Program-made: the position numbers and the translations under genes | The notes under the pieces: generated by a model | Told to the model about the DNA's origin: nothing | What the model saw: only the letters and a program-made list of their open reading frames with translations | Databases searched by the model: none | Assembly (NCBI RefSeq): GCF_051020955.1 | Contig: NW_027476167.1 | Span: 496,001-560,000 of the forward strand | Source: Megalopta genalis | Taxonomy: Eukaryota; Arthropoda; Insecta; Hymenoptera; Halictidae | Length of the DNA: 64,000 nt | Reading direction: 5' to 3' | Part shown: positions 17,464-26,402 of the stretch, piece after piece | Position numbering within the stretch: position 1 is the first letter of the stretch | Layout of the letters: each line of letters opens with the position of its first letter

Positions 17464-19659
17464 ATGGCGGCTCTACCCGGGGTGACCTCCTTTCCGACCA
17501 CACTCGTGGGATTAAGTATGGAGTCTACTTTTTCACAAACAACCGGGGAGGGGGGAAACGAGCGTGAGGTGGAGGTGCGCGGGCCTATCGTGCGCCTCAA
17601 AAGATGCACAGAGCCGGTGTCGCGGAGGCATTCGGCGACACGCGGCAAAAAGAGGACCGCAGCGGGCCTTGGTGAGTGCGATGAGGGGGAGGAGTCAGAT
17701 TTCTCTGTCTCCTCCCACCACTCATCGCAGAGTGTCCCGGGCTCGTCGTCAGCGAGGAAAAGAGGACGGCCGCCGACGACCGGCGAATATGTTGGCCTCG
17801 CAGAGGCCAAACTTAGGCTGGCCGAGGCTTCGCAGCTGGAGGCCGAGGCAAGGGAGGTGGCGGCGATATTCGACCCGGGAGCCCCCGTGCCGAGACCATC
17901 GCGGTCGAGCGTCCCGCTCCCGGACGAGACGGATATAGCGGAAAATTTCCGCAACCGTCCAACGCGGGATGTCGCGGCCGCTATATTGGAGAGCCTGGAT
18001 GAAGTGGCCAGGATCTCCGGCGTGTCAAAGGGGCTGAAGGGCAATTTGGCCCGCGCCCTAAGGGTGGCCGCCTTAAACGGCAGGGTGGGGGTGTCCGAGC
18101 TTGCGGTTAGGTCAGCTACCGACGCCACGCGTGCCCTGGAGGCAGAGAATGCCGTCCTCAGGGGGCAAATGACGGAGCTGCGGGCGGAGGTTGCTCGGCT
18201 CCGACAGGTGGTGGAGGCGAGTACGGCTGCTGCCGCAATGCCTCCGCCGCCGCGCCCGGGAGAGGGCTCAGTATCGCCGCCGATCGTCGCCGCCCGGGAC
18301 TGCCAACGCTCCGGGCAAGAAAAGTCCTCGCCCCCACATGCGACTGCGCCCGCAGATTTTCTGGCGCAGATAAGCGCCCTGATAGACGCCAAATTGGCGT
18401 CATTCAGGAGGGAGCTCGCGCCGCGAACGGACTCGGCCCTGCGATCGGTGGCACCTGGGCCGTCCGTCCCCTCACAGTCTTCGGACAGGGTGGGGCGGAA
18501 GACGAAGAGGAAGAAGAAAGGTGGGAAAGCTGGGGCGGCTATAGCGGCCCAGACGGAGCCCGCTCGACCGCGAGCAGAATCGGCGCTACCCTCTGCCGCG
18601 CCTCCGCCCCAGGAGGCGTGGTCCCAGGTGGTTGGCCGCAAGGCTAAAAAGGCGGCTGCCAAGGCCACTGCGGCGGCGAATAATAAAAAAGGACGGGTGG
18701 TCCCGGCGGCCCCCAGGAAGACACCCCTGCCTCCGCGACCGCCACGCACAGCAGCGGTTACCATAACGGTTCCGTCTGGCGTGGACATTACTTACGCGCA
18801 GGCGATGGCCACTGCCAGGTCCAAGGTGGACCTGGCAGAAATTGGCATCGCCTCGCTGAGGCCGCGAAGGGCGGTGACTGGGGGGTTAATTTTGGAGGTC
18901 CCTGGCACCGATGGAGCCGCCAAGGCCACCGTCCTCGCCACAAAAGTGGCGGAAGCGCTGGCAGGCACCGGCGTAAAGGTCGCGCGTCCGGTCAAAAAAG
19001 CTGACCTTAGGGTGCGCGGCCTGGTCGATTCGACCACGCCGGCGGAGGTCGCTGCGGCTGTTGCCCGCGTGGGCGGGTGCAGCGAGGGGGACATCAATAC
19101 CGGCGAAATTCGGTCTTCCCCCTCGGGATTGGGCACCCTCTGGGTCCGATGTCCTGCCGCGGCCGCTCGCAAGGTTGCTGTCGCGGGCCGGATAACCGTC
19201 GGCTGGACCCAGGCAGCCGTGGAGGCCCTGAGTGCCCTGCCTCTGCAGTGCTACCGTTGCCTTGGTGTTGGCCACACCAGTCAGCGGTGCACTTCTGCCG
19301 AGGATAGGTCCGACTGCTGCTATAGATGCGGCAGTCGGGACCACAAGGTGGCAGCCTGTACGGCCACGCCCAATTGTCCGCTTTGTGCGGGCGCGGGCAA
19401 GCCGTCTGGCCACCGCCTCGGCAGCCGGGCATGTCCTGCCAGTGTGAGGCGAGGCAAGGTAGGCGGCCAAAGGCCGTCTGCCAGACTTAATAAAAAAGGG
19501 AAGGAAACCACGATGGCCAAGGCAGCGATCACCGTGGCCAGCAACAAAAAGGCGGCACCGCCTGATGCTACCGCCGCACCCACGGGGGCGGATGGGGCCA
19601 CTATAGTCCCTGACGCCACCGCATCCGCGGCCGTGACGGCAATGGACACGGCTGTGTAA
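17464..19659 (+). CDS. ORF1 (Gag-like protein) of element E; family 1 reference
   Basis: 731 aa. In order: an AT-hook-like KRGRPP near residue 99; Ala/Glu-rich helices; a leucine-zipper-like coiled coil (LEAENAVLRGQMTELRAEVA, ~residue 225 on); a lysine-rich KTKRKKK stretch (~345) that could be a nuclear signal; an RRM-like region (~435-590); then three zinc knuckles from ~596 (CX2CX4HX4C twice and a looser third CX2C...H...C). The order matches the ORF1 of SART-type elements, which bind their RNA and localise to telomeres. The ATG at 17464 has G at +4; a second ATG at 17518 has A at -3 and could be the real start. The stop TAA overlaps the ORF2 start as TAATG. Confidence 0.92.
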   Translation: MAALPGVTSFPTTLVGLSMESTFSQTTGEGGNEREVEVRGPIVRLKRCTEPVSRRHSATRGKKRTAAGLGECDEGEESDFSVSSHHSSQSVPGSSSARKRGRPPTTGEYVGLAEAKLRLAEASQLEAEAREVAAIFDPGAPVPRPSRSSVPLPDETDIAENFRNRPTRDVAAAILESLDEVARISGVSKGLKGNLARALRVAALNGRVGVSELAVRSATDATRALEAENAVLRGQMTELRAEVARLRQVVEASTAAAAMPPPPRPGEGSVSPPIVAARDCQRSGQEKSSPPHATAPADFLAQISALIDAKLASFRRELAPRTDSALRSVAPGPSVPSQSSDRVGRKTKRKKKGGKAGAAIAAQTEPARPRAESALPSAAPPPQEAWSQVVGRKAKKAAAKATAAANNKKGRVVPAAPRKTPLPPRPPRTAAVTITVPSGVDITYAQAMATARSKVDLAEIGIASLRPRRAVTGGLILEVPGTDGAAKATVLATKVAEALAGTGVKVARPVKKADLRVRGLVDSTTPAEVAAAVARVGGCSEGDINTGEIRSSPSGLGTLWVRCPAAAARKVAVAGRITVGWTQAAVEALSALPLQCYRCLGVGHTSQRCTSAEDRSDCCYRCGSRDHKVAACTATPNCPLCAGAGKPSGHRLGSRACPASVRRGKVGGQRPSARLNKKGKETTMAKAAITVASNKKAAPPDATAAPTGADGATIVPDATASAAVTAMDTAV

Positions 19660-22600
19660 TGGGGCCCCCGGGCCCGATAATACAAGTTAACCTCAACTGC
19701 TCGGCCAGAGCGCAGGATCTCCTGTTTCAAGGCCTGGCCGAGCGGGGTGCCGGGTTGGCAGTCGTGGCGGAGCCGCACAGGGTCCCCAAACATCCACACT
19801 GGATGGGGGACTCCATTGGCTCTGCCGCGATTATTTGGGCTGGGAGGCCGGGGTCCCCGCCGTGCTCGCTTATCGAGCGCGGCCTGGGATTCGTGGCCGT
19901 CGATTGGGGCGGCACCGCGGTTGTGGCGATATACGCACCTCCGAGGTGGTCCCTCGAAGAGTTTGAGCAGTATCTGGACGGGGTAGGGAGATGCGTCTCC
20001 CGCTGCCATCCCCGTCCGGTGCTGGTCCTGGGGGACTTTAATGCCAAGGCCACGGCTTGGGGTTCCCCCGGGACTGATTCGAGGGGCCGGGAGGTGCTGG
20101 ATTGGGCGGCGGGACTGGAGCTCCGTCTTCTGAACACGGGCTCGGTCCATACGTGCGTGCGGCATAACGGGGGGTCCATCGTTGACCTTTCGTGGGCAAC
20201 GCCCCCGGCCGCGCGCCGTATTACGGGGTGGAGGGTGGCGGAAGGGGTCGAGACGTTGTCTGACCACAGATACATAGTTCTCGACCTCTCCGGCGCCCCA
20301 CCATCGACACCCCGTCGTCGCCCCGCCGATGAGGGTTCGCCTCAGCCGCGGTGGGCGCTGAAGCGCCTCGACCAGGACGCTCTGATGGCGGCAGCACACG
20401 TCGTGGCCTGGCCAGCAACACCGGCTGGGCCAGTCGACGGGAATGGGGAGGCCCAGTGGTTCCGGGGCGCAATGACGTCGATTTGCGACGTCGCCATGCC
20501 CCGGGCCAGGGTCTTCCCGAGGAAGGCGGTGTACTGGTGGTCGCGAGAAATAGCGGAATTACGCACCGAGTGCGTCCGCGCGCGACGCCAGTACGCTCGC
20601 GCCCGTCGACGACGACGTACGGACGACGTGCTGGCTGCCCAGCTGTATGGGAGATATCGGGAGAAGGTGGTCGCCCTGCAGCTGGCCATCAGGCGAGCGA
20701 AGGACCAGGCCTGGCGCGATCTCCTCGGCTCTCTGAACCGAGATCCGTGGGGGCGCCCATACAAGATGGCATTGGGACGATTACGTCCCTGGGCGCCCCC
20801 CGTGACGGAGAGCCTGGATCCGGGGCTGCTCGGGCGGGTCGTGGACGCTTTATTCCCCGTTAGCGGGGAGGCGTTCCGGCCCGTCCCTGAGCCAGAGGAA
20901 CATGAGTGGTCCCCGGATCTTGAGGTCGCGCCGGAGGAGATGGCCGGGGTCGTCAAATGGCTCCGGGGCAAGAATACCGCCCCGGGGCCGGACGGTATCC
21001 CCGGCCGGGTCTGGTTGCTCGCCGCGAGCGTCCTGGGGGAGAGGCTGAGGAGCCTCTACTCTGGGCTCCTGAGGTCGGGGACGTTCCCCGACCTCTGGAG
21101 AGAAAGTCGGATGGTCCTCTTGAGGAAGGATGGGAGGCCGTGGGATTCTCCCTCCGCGTACCGGCCCATTTGTCTCCTGGATGAGGCGGGCAAGATCTTC
21201 GAGAAGATCATTGTTGCCCGCCTCTCCAGACACCTGTCCCGCGACGGCCCAGATCTGGCGGACTGCCAGTTTGGCTTCCGGGAGCGGCGATCGACGGTCG
21301 ACGCTATCGACCGTCTCAAGTCCCTCTCGGACAATGCCGTGGCAAGGGGCGGGGTGTGCTTGGCGGTGTCCATTGACATCGTCAATGCGTTCAACACCCT
21401 GCCCTGGTCCGCCATTAGGGAGGCCCTCGTCGATCACCAGGTGCCTCCCTATCTGAGGCGGGTGATTGGGGCCTACCTGCGGGACAGGTGGGTCGAATAC
21501 CCGGGCCGGTACGGGATGATACGGAGGGAAGTGGACCGCGGTGTCCCGCAGGGGTCCGTTTTAGGACCGCTCCTGTGGGACCTGGGTTACAACGCGGTCC
21601 TGGAGAAGGCCTCCCTGCCCGACGGTGCCACCCTCGTCTGCTACGCGGACGACACGTTGGTGGTCGCCGTCGGGAGTACCTTCGAGAGGACCATCCGACG
21701 AGCAGAGGTTGCGGTGGCAGCCGTCGTCGCGAGGATCCGCGATCTGGGGCTGAAAATTGCCCCGGAGGAGGCCGAGGCTGTCTGGTTTCACGGACGGCCT
21801 CGGTTTCGGCCACCGGCCAGATCGTGGATCCGGGTTGGAGAAGCCTGCGTCGAGGTGAAGTCCCAGTTGAAATATCTCGGACTGATCCTCGACAGCCGCT
21901 GGAGCTTCGATGCGCATCTCGACCGTCTCGTCCCCCGGGTCGAAAAGGCGGCGGCCTCTTTGGGCCGCCTGCTGCCCAACCTCGGGGGACCGGGTGATAT
22001 GGTGCGCCGCCTATACCTGGGCGTGGTGCGGTCTATGGCCTTATACGGTGCCCCAATATGGGCGCCGTACGTGATGACCAGCCGACGCAACACGCTGTTG
22101 TTGCGCCGGCTGCAGAGGCGGATGGCCATCCGCCTCATAAGAGGTTACCGCACCGCGTCTACCGTGGCGGCGCTTGCTCTGGCGGGTGAACTTCCATTCG
22201 AGCTTCGGGCGGCGGTGCGCGCCTATGTTTATAGGCGCACAAGCATCGCCAGCCGTGCTCGAGGGGCCCCGCCGGAGCGAGAGACGGTCGAGTGCTTCGA
22301 GCTCCAGGCCCGGAGACTAGCGCTCGCCCGATGGCGTGCCGAGCTTTGCTCCCACGCCGGCGAGCGCGTTCCCGGGGCTCTCCTGCCACACTTCACCTCG
22401 TGGCGGGAGAGACGGCATGGCAGGCTCTCCTACCGAGCGACGCAGGTGTTCACCGGGCATGGCTGCTTCGGTGTCTACCTGTGTCGCATCGGGCGGGAAG
22501 CGACGACGGTGTGCCACCACTGTGGCGCGGAGGAAGACTCGGCGCAGCACACGCTGGAGGAATGTCCCGCCTTTTCAGCGCTGCGCCGAGTCCTAAAACG

Positions 22601-22802
22601 AGAAGTCGGCCACGACCTCGCACTCTCCAGCCTAGTTGGGGCCATGCTGGAGGGCCCGGGGAAGTGGGCGGCAGCAATCTCTTTCTGCGAGGAGGTTATG
22701 TCGCGGAAGGAGGCTGCCGAGCGGGATCGGGAGCTTACAGATCCCGCCCGACGTGCCCGGGGACGGCGTGCGCGCCCACGCCGAGAAACCCCGTGCAGCT
22801 GA
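19659..22802 (+). CDS. ORF2 (APE endonuclease + reverse transcriptase) of element E; family 1 reference
   Basis: 1047 aa starting inside the ORF1 stop (TAATG). Endonuclease domain, ~1-215: VVAEPH with the catalytic Glu, GDFNAKATAW (~125), VDLSW and SDHRY (~201). A basic linker follows. RT: GPDGIPGRVW, QFGF, IDIVNAFNTLPW (motif A, ~570), GVPQGSVLGP (motif B, ~628), CYADD (motif C, ~662) and LKYLGLIL. The C-terminal CCHC finger is near 952. Length and order fit R1-clade ORF2. It should nick the 11-bp repeat at one phase and copy the RNA from the nick. Some changes are unique to this copy (RERRSTVD for REGRSTVD, APEEAEAV for APEKAEAV, KSQLKYLG), so activity may be reduced. The end TPCS is shared only with element F. 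Translation probably uses stop/restart coupling, as shown for SART1. Confidence 0.93.
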   Translation: MGPPGPIIQVNLNCSARAQDLLFQGLAERGAGLAVVAEPHRVPKHPHWMGDSIGSAAIIWAGRPGSPPCSLIERGLGFVAVDWGGTAVVAIYAPPRWSLEEFEQYLDGVGRCVSRCHPRPVLVLGDFNAKATAWGSPGTDSRGREVLDWAAGLELRLLNTGSVHTCVRHNGGSIVDLSWATPPAARRITGWRVAEGVETLSDHRYIVLDLSGAPPSTPRRRPADEGSPQPRWALKRLDQDALMAAAHVVAWPATPAGPVDGNGEAQWFRGAMTSICDVAMPRARVFPRKAVYWWSREIAELRTECVRARRQYARARRRRRTDDVLAAQLYGRYREKVVALQLAIRRAKDQAWRDLLGSLNRDPWGRPYKMALGRLRPWAPPVTESLDPGLLGRVVDALFPVSGEAFRPVPEPEEHEWSPDLEVAPEEMAGVVKWLRGKNTAPGPDGIPGRVWLLAASVLGERLRSLYSGLLRSGTFPDLWRESRMVLLRKDGRPWDSPSAYRPICLLDEAGKIFEKIIVARLSRHLSRDGPDLADCQFGFRERRSTVDAIDRLKSLSDNAVARGGVCLAVSIDIVNAFNTLPWSAIREALVDHQVPPYLRRVIGAYLRDRWVEYPGRYGMIRREVDRGVPQGSVLGPLLWDLGYNAVLEKASLPDGATLVCYADDTLVVAVGSTFERTIRRAEVAVAAVVARIRDLGLKIAPEEAEAVWFHGRPRFRPPARSWIRVGEACVEVKSQLKYLGLILDSRWSFDAHLDRLVPRVEKAAASLGRLLPNLGGPGDMVRRLYLGVVRSMALYGAPIWAPYVMTSRRNTLLLRRLQRRMAIRLIRGYRTASTVAALALAGELPFELRAAVRAYVYRRTSIASRARGAPPERETVECFELQARRLALARWRAELCSHAGERVPGALLPHFTSWRERRHGRLSYRATQVFTGHGCFGVYLCRIGREATTVCHHCGAEEDSAQHTLEECPAFSALRRVLKREVGHDLALSSLVGAMLEGPGKWAAAISFCEEVMSRKEAAERDRELTDPARRARGRRARPRRETPCS

Positions 22803-23317
22803 GAGTAGGCGGGCGGCGGGTGTACCAGAACATGCTGGTTTCATTGCCCGCCGCCCGCCAACAGAGGAGGACGTCCACTGTTGGGAGTGGGGGATGACGA
22901 GTCGCCTGAAGGAGGCGAGGGTTAACTGTGGTCCTCCTCCAATATACTCGTCGTCCCCCCGGCGGCCGCTGTGATCAGGGCGGGGGCCCTGGTCACCTAT
23001 CGCGCGGTCGCCGTGTCGGGGCGGTGCGGGGTGCGACCCCTTGCGCCGCCGAATTTAAATGGATTTTAGGGGGGAGGATTTATCTCCCCCTGGGACGCGG
23101 CCGGCCATCGTTACCATCTTGATGGCCGGCCAGGCGAGGGGGAGCCGCGGTAGTGTTCTTCAAGAGTTCCCGTGGCTCCCCCGTAGAATCGCCAGCGATC
23201 GGTCCTGCGTCCTCAGGTCGCCGTGGAGGTTTTAGTGGGTCAAACCCCACACTACCCTCGTCCCGCTCCCCCGGGCGGGGCGGGGGTGTCTGGCGAGCAG
23301 ATTTCCTCCACGTAAAA

Positions 23318-23318
<1 letters not shown>
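22803..23318 (+). other. 3' UTR of element E
   Basis: The family hairpins are complete; the terminal stem is 23222-23229 with 23305-23312. The mid segment is a short form (GGATTTATCTCCCCC), as in no other copy. Confidence 0.78.
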
Positions 23319-23346
<28 letters not shown>

Positions 23347-23348
<2 letters not shown>

Positions 23349-23361
23349 TTATGTCAAGGTT
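23347..23361 (+). repeat. 11-bp repeat tract, one unit plus GGTT
   Basis: A 15-bp tract between E and F. The next base, T, is not clearly from either side. Confidence 0.88.
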
Positions 23362-25843
23362 TCCCGCCGATGAAGGTTCGCCTCAGCCGCGGTGGGCGCT
23401 GAAGCGCCTCGACCAGGACGCTCTGATGGCGGCAGCCCACGTCGTGGCCTGGCCAGCAACACCGGCCGGGCCAGTCGACGGGAATGAGGAGGCCCATTGG
23501 TTCCGGGGCGCAATGACGTCGATTTGCGACGTCGCAATGCCCCGGGCCAGGGTCTTCCCGAGCAAGGCGGTGTACTGGTGGTCGCGCGAAATAGCGGAAT
23601 TGCGCACCGAGTGCGTCCGCGCGCGACGCCAGTACGCTCGCGCCCGTCGACGACGACGTACGGACGGCGTGCTGGCTGCCCAGCTGTACGGGCGATATCG
23701 GGAGAAGGTGGTCGCCCTGCAGCTGGCCATCAGGCGAGCGAAGGACCAGGCCTGGCGCGATCTCCTCGGCTCTCTGAACCGAGATCCGTGGGGGCACCCA
23801 TACAAGATGGCATTGGGACGATTGCGTCCCTGGACGCCCCCCGTGACGGAGAGCCTGGATCCGGGGCTGCTCGGGCGGGTCGTGGACGCTTTATTCCCCA
23901 TTAGCCGGGAGGCGTCCCGGACCGTCCCTGAGCCAGAGGAACATGAGTGGTCCCCGGATCTTGAGGTCGCGCCGGAGGAGATGGCTGCGGTCGTCAAATG
24001 GCTCCGGGGCAAGAATACCGCCCCGGGGCCGGACGGTATCCCCGGCCGGGTCTGGTTGCTCGCCGCGAGCGTCCTGGGGGAGAGGCTGAGGAGCCTCTAC
24101 TCTGGGCTCCTGAGGTCGGGGACGTTCCCCGACCTATGGAGAGAAAGTCGGATGGTCCTCTTGAGGAAGGATGGGAGGCCGGGGGATTCTCCCTCCGCGT
24201 ACCGGCCCATTTGTCTCCTGGATGAGGCGGGCAAGATCTTCGAGAAGATCATTGTTGCCCGCCTCTCCAGGCACCTGTCCCGCGACGGCCCAGATCTGGC
24301 GGACTGCCAGTTTGGCTTCCGGGAGGGGCGATCGACGGTCGACGCTATCGACCGCCTCAAGTCCCTCTCGGACAATGCCGTGGCAAGGGGCGGGGTGTGC
24401 TTGGCGGTGTCCATTGACATCGTCAATGCGTTCAACACCCTGCCCTGGTCCGCCATCAGGGAGGGCCTCGTCGATCACCAGGTGCCTCCCTATCTGAGGC
24501 GGGTGATCGGGGCCTACCTGCGGGACAGGTGGGTGGAATACCCGGGCCGGTGCGGGATGATACGGAGGGAAGTGGACCGCGGGGTCCCGCAGGGGTCCGT
24601 TTTAGGACCGCTCCTGTGGGACCTGGGTTACAACGCGGTCCTGGAAAAGGCCTCCCTGCCCGACGGTGCCACCCTCGTCTGCTACGCGGACGACACGTTG
24701 GTGGTCGCCGTCGGGAGTACCTTCGAGAGGACCATCCGACGAGCAGAGGTTGCGGTGGCAGCCGTCGTCGCGAGGATCCGCGATCTGGGGCTGAAAATAG
24801 CCCCGGAGAAGGCCGAGGCTGTCTGGTTCCACGGACGGCCTCGGTCTCGGCCACCGGCCAGATCGTGGATCCGGGTTGGAGAAGCCTGCGTAGAGGTGAA
24901 GTCCGAGTTGAAATATCTCGGACTGATCCTCGACAGCCGCTGGAGCTTCGATGCGCATCTCGACCGTCTCGTCCCCCGAGTCGAAAAGGCGGCGGTCTCT
25001 TTGGGCCGCCTGCTGCCCAACCTCGGGGGACCGGGAGATTTGGTGCGTCGCCTATACCTGGGCGTGGTGCGGTCTATGGCCTTATACGGTGCCCCAATAT
25101 GGGCGTCGTACGTGATGACCAGCCGGCGCAACACGCTGTTGTTGCGCCGGCTCCAGAGGCGGATGGCCATCCGCCTCATAAGAGGTTACCGCACCACGTC
25201 TACCGTGGCGGCGCTTGCTCTGGCGGGTGAACTTCCCTTCGAGCTTCAGGCGGCGGTGCGCGCCTATGTTTACAGGCGCACTAGCATCGCCAGCCGTGCT
25301 CGGGGGTCCCCGCCGGAGCGAGAGACGGTCGAGGGCTTCGAGCTCCAGGCCCGGAGACTAGCGCTCGCCAGATGGCGTGCCGAGCTTTGCTCCCACGCCG
25401 GCGAGCGCGTCCCCGGGGCTCTCCTGCCGCACTTCACCTCGTGGCGGGAGAGACGGCATGGCAGGCTCTCCTACCGAGCGACGCAGGTGTTCACCGGGCA
25501 TGGCTGCTTCGGTGTCTACCTGTGTCGCATCGGGCGGGAAGCGACGACGGTGTGCCACCATTGTGGCGCGGAGGAAGACTCGGCGCAGCACACGCTGGAG
25601 GAATGTCCCGCCTTTTCAGCGCTGCGCCGAGTCCTAAAACGAGAAGTCGGCCACGACCTCGCACTCTCCAGCCTAGTTGGGGCCATGCTGGAGGGCCCGG
25701 GGAAGTGGGCGGCAGCAATCTCTTTCTGCGAGGAGGTTATGTCGCGGAAGGAGGCTGCCGAGCGGGATCGGGAGCTTACAGATCCCGCCCGACGTGCCCG
25801 GGGACGGCGTGCGCGCCCACGCCGAGAAACCCCGTGCAGCTGA
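23351..25843 (+). pseudogene. ORF2 of element F, endonuclease lost, repeat-derived ATG
   Basis: Residues 222-1047 of ORF2 are preserved without stops. The ATG at 23351 lies in the single upstream 11-bp repeat and happens to be in frame, giving 830 aa that start MSRF. The RT catalytic motifs (IDIVNAF, GVPQGS, YADD) and the CCHC finger are intact. The APE endonuclease is absent, so autonomous insertion is not expected. Copy-specific changes include FPSKAVYWW, WGHPYKM and APIWASYVM. Confidence 0.86.
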
Positions 25844-26387
25844 GAGTAGGCGGGCGGCGGGTGTACCAGAACATGCTGGTTTCATTGCCCGCCGCCCGCC
25901 AACAGAGGAGGACGTCCACTGTTGGGAGTGGGGGATGACGAGTCGCCTGAAGGAGGCGAGAGTTATCTGTGATCCTCCTCCAATATACTCGTCGTCCCCC
26001 CGGCGGCCGCTGTGATCAGGGCGGGGGCCCTGGTCACCTATCGCGCGGTCGCCGTGTCGGGGCGGTGCGGGGTGCGACCCCTCGCGCCGCCGAATTTAAA
26101 TGGATTTTAGGGGGGAGGATTTATTTTATTTCCCCCCGGGACGCGGCCGGCCATCGTTACCATCTTGATGGCCGGCCAGGCGAGGGGGAGCCGCGGTAGT
26201 GTTCTTCAAGAGTTCCCGTGGCTCCCCCGTTGAATCGCCAGCGATCGGTCCTGCGTCCTCAGGTCGCCGTGGAGGTTTTAGTGGGTCAAACCCCACACTA
26301 CCCTCGTCCCGCTCCCCCGGGCGGGGCGGGGGTGTCTGGCGAGCAGATTTCCTCCACGTAAAATAAAAAAAAAAAAAAAAAAAAAAA
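23362..26387 (+). mobile_element. Element F: family 1 LINE, 5'-truncated
   Basis: It begins in a C-run (CCCGCC) within ORF2 after the endonuclease and ends in a 23-nt poly(A) (26365-26387). The TPCS end of ORF2 links it to element E, its left neighbour. Confidence 0.93.
25844..26364 (+). other. 3' UTR of element F
   Basis: The hairpin set is intact; the terminal stem is 26268-26275 with 26351-26358. It has the long mid-UTR variant with TTTATTTTATTT. Confidence 0.78.
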
Positions 26388-26402
26388 GGTTATGTCAAGG
26401 TT
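26388..26402 (+). repeat. 11-bp repeat tract, one unit plus GGTT
   Basis: A 15-bp tract. It and the following element junction are identical to the tract at 29680-29694. Confidence 0.88.

Larger units (their letters stand above)
16794..23346 (+). mobile_element. Element E: full-length family 1 LINE with 299-bp 5' extension
   Basis: This is the only copy that does not start at the C-run. A 299-bp unrelated sequence (16794-17092) separates the repeat from the standard 5' end at 17093. The leader, ORF1, ORF2, 3' UTR and 28-nt poly(A) (23319-23346) are complete, and both ORFs are open. It is mosaic: the leader and first ORF1 codons match element M, while the central ORF1 matches element K. It shares with element F an altered ORF2 end (TPCS). 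Confidence 0.94.

Noticed and set aside
17448..18788. Long antisense open frame opposite ORF1, about 444-446 codons in every full-length copy
   Set aside because: It lies entirely opposite ORF1, has Ala/Ser/Arg-rich low-complexity composition and no motif. High GC at third codon positions makes antisense stops rare.
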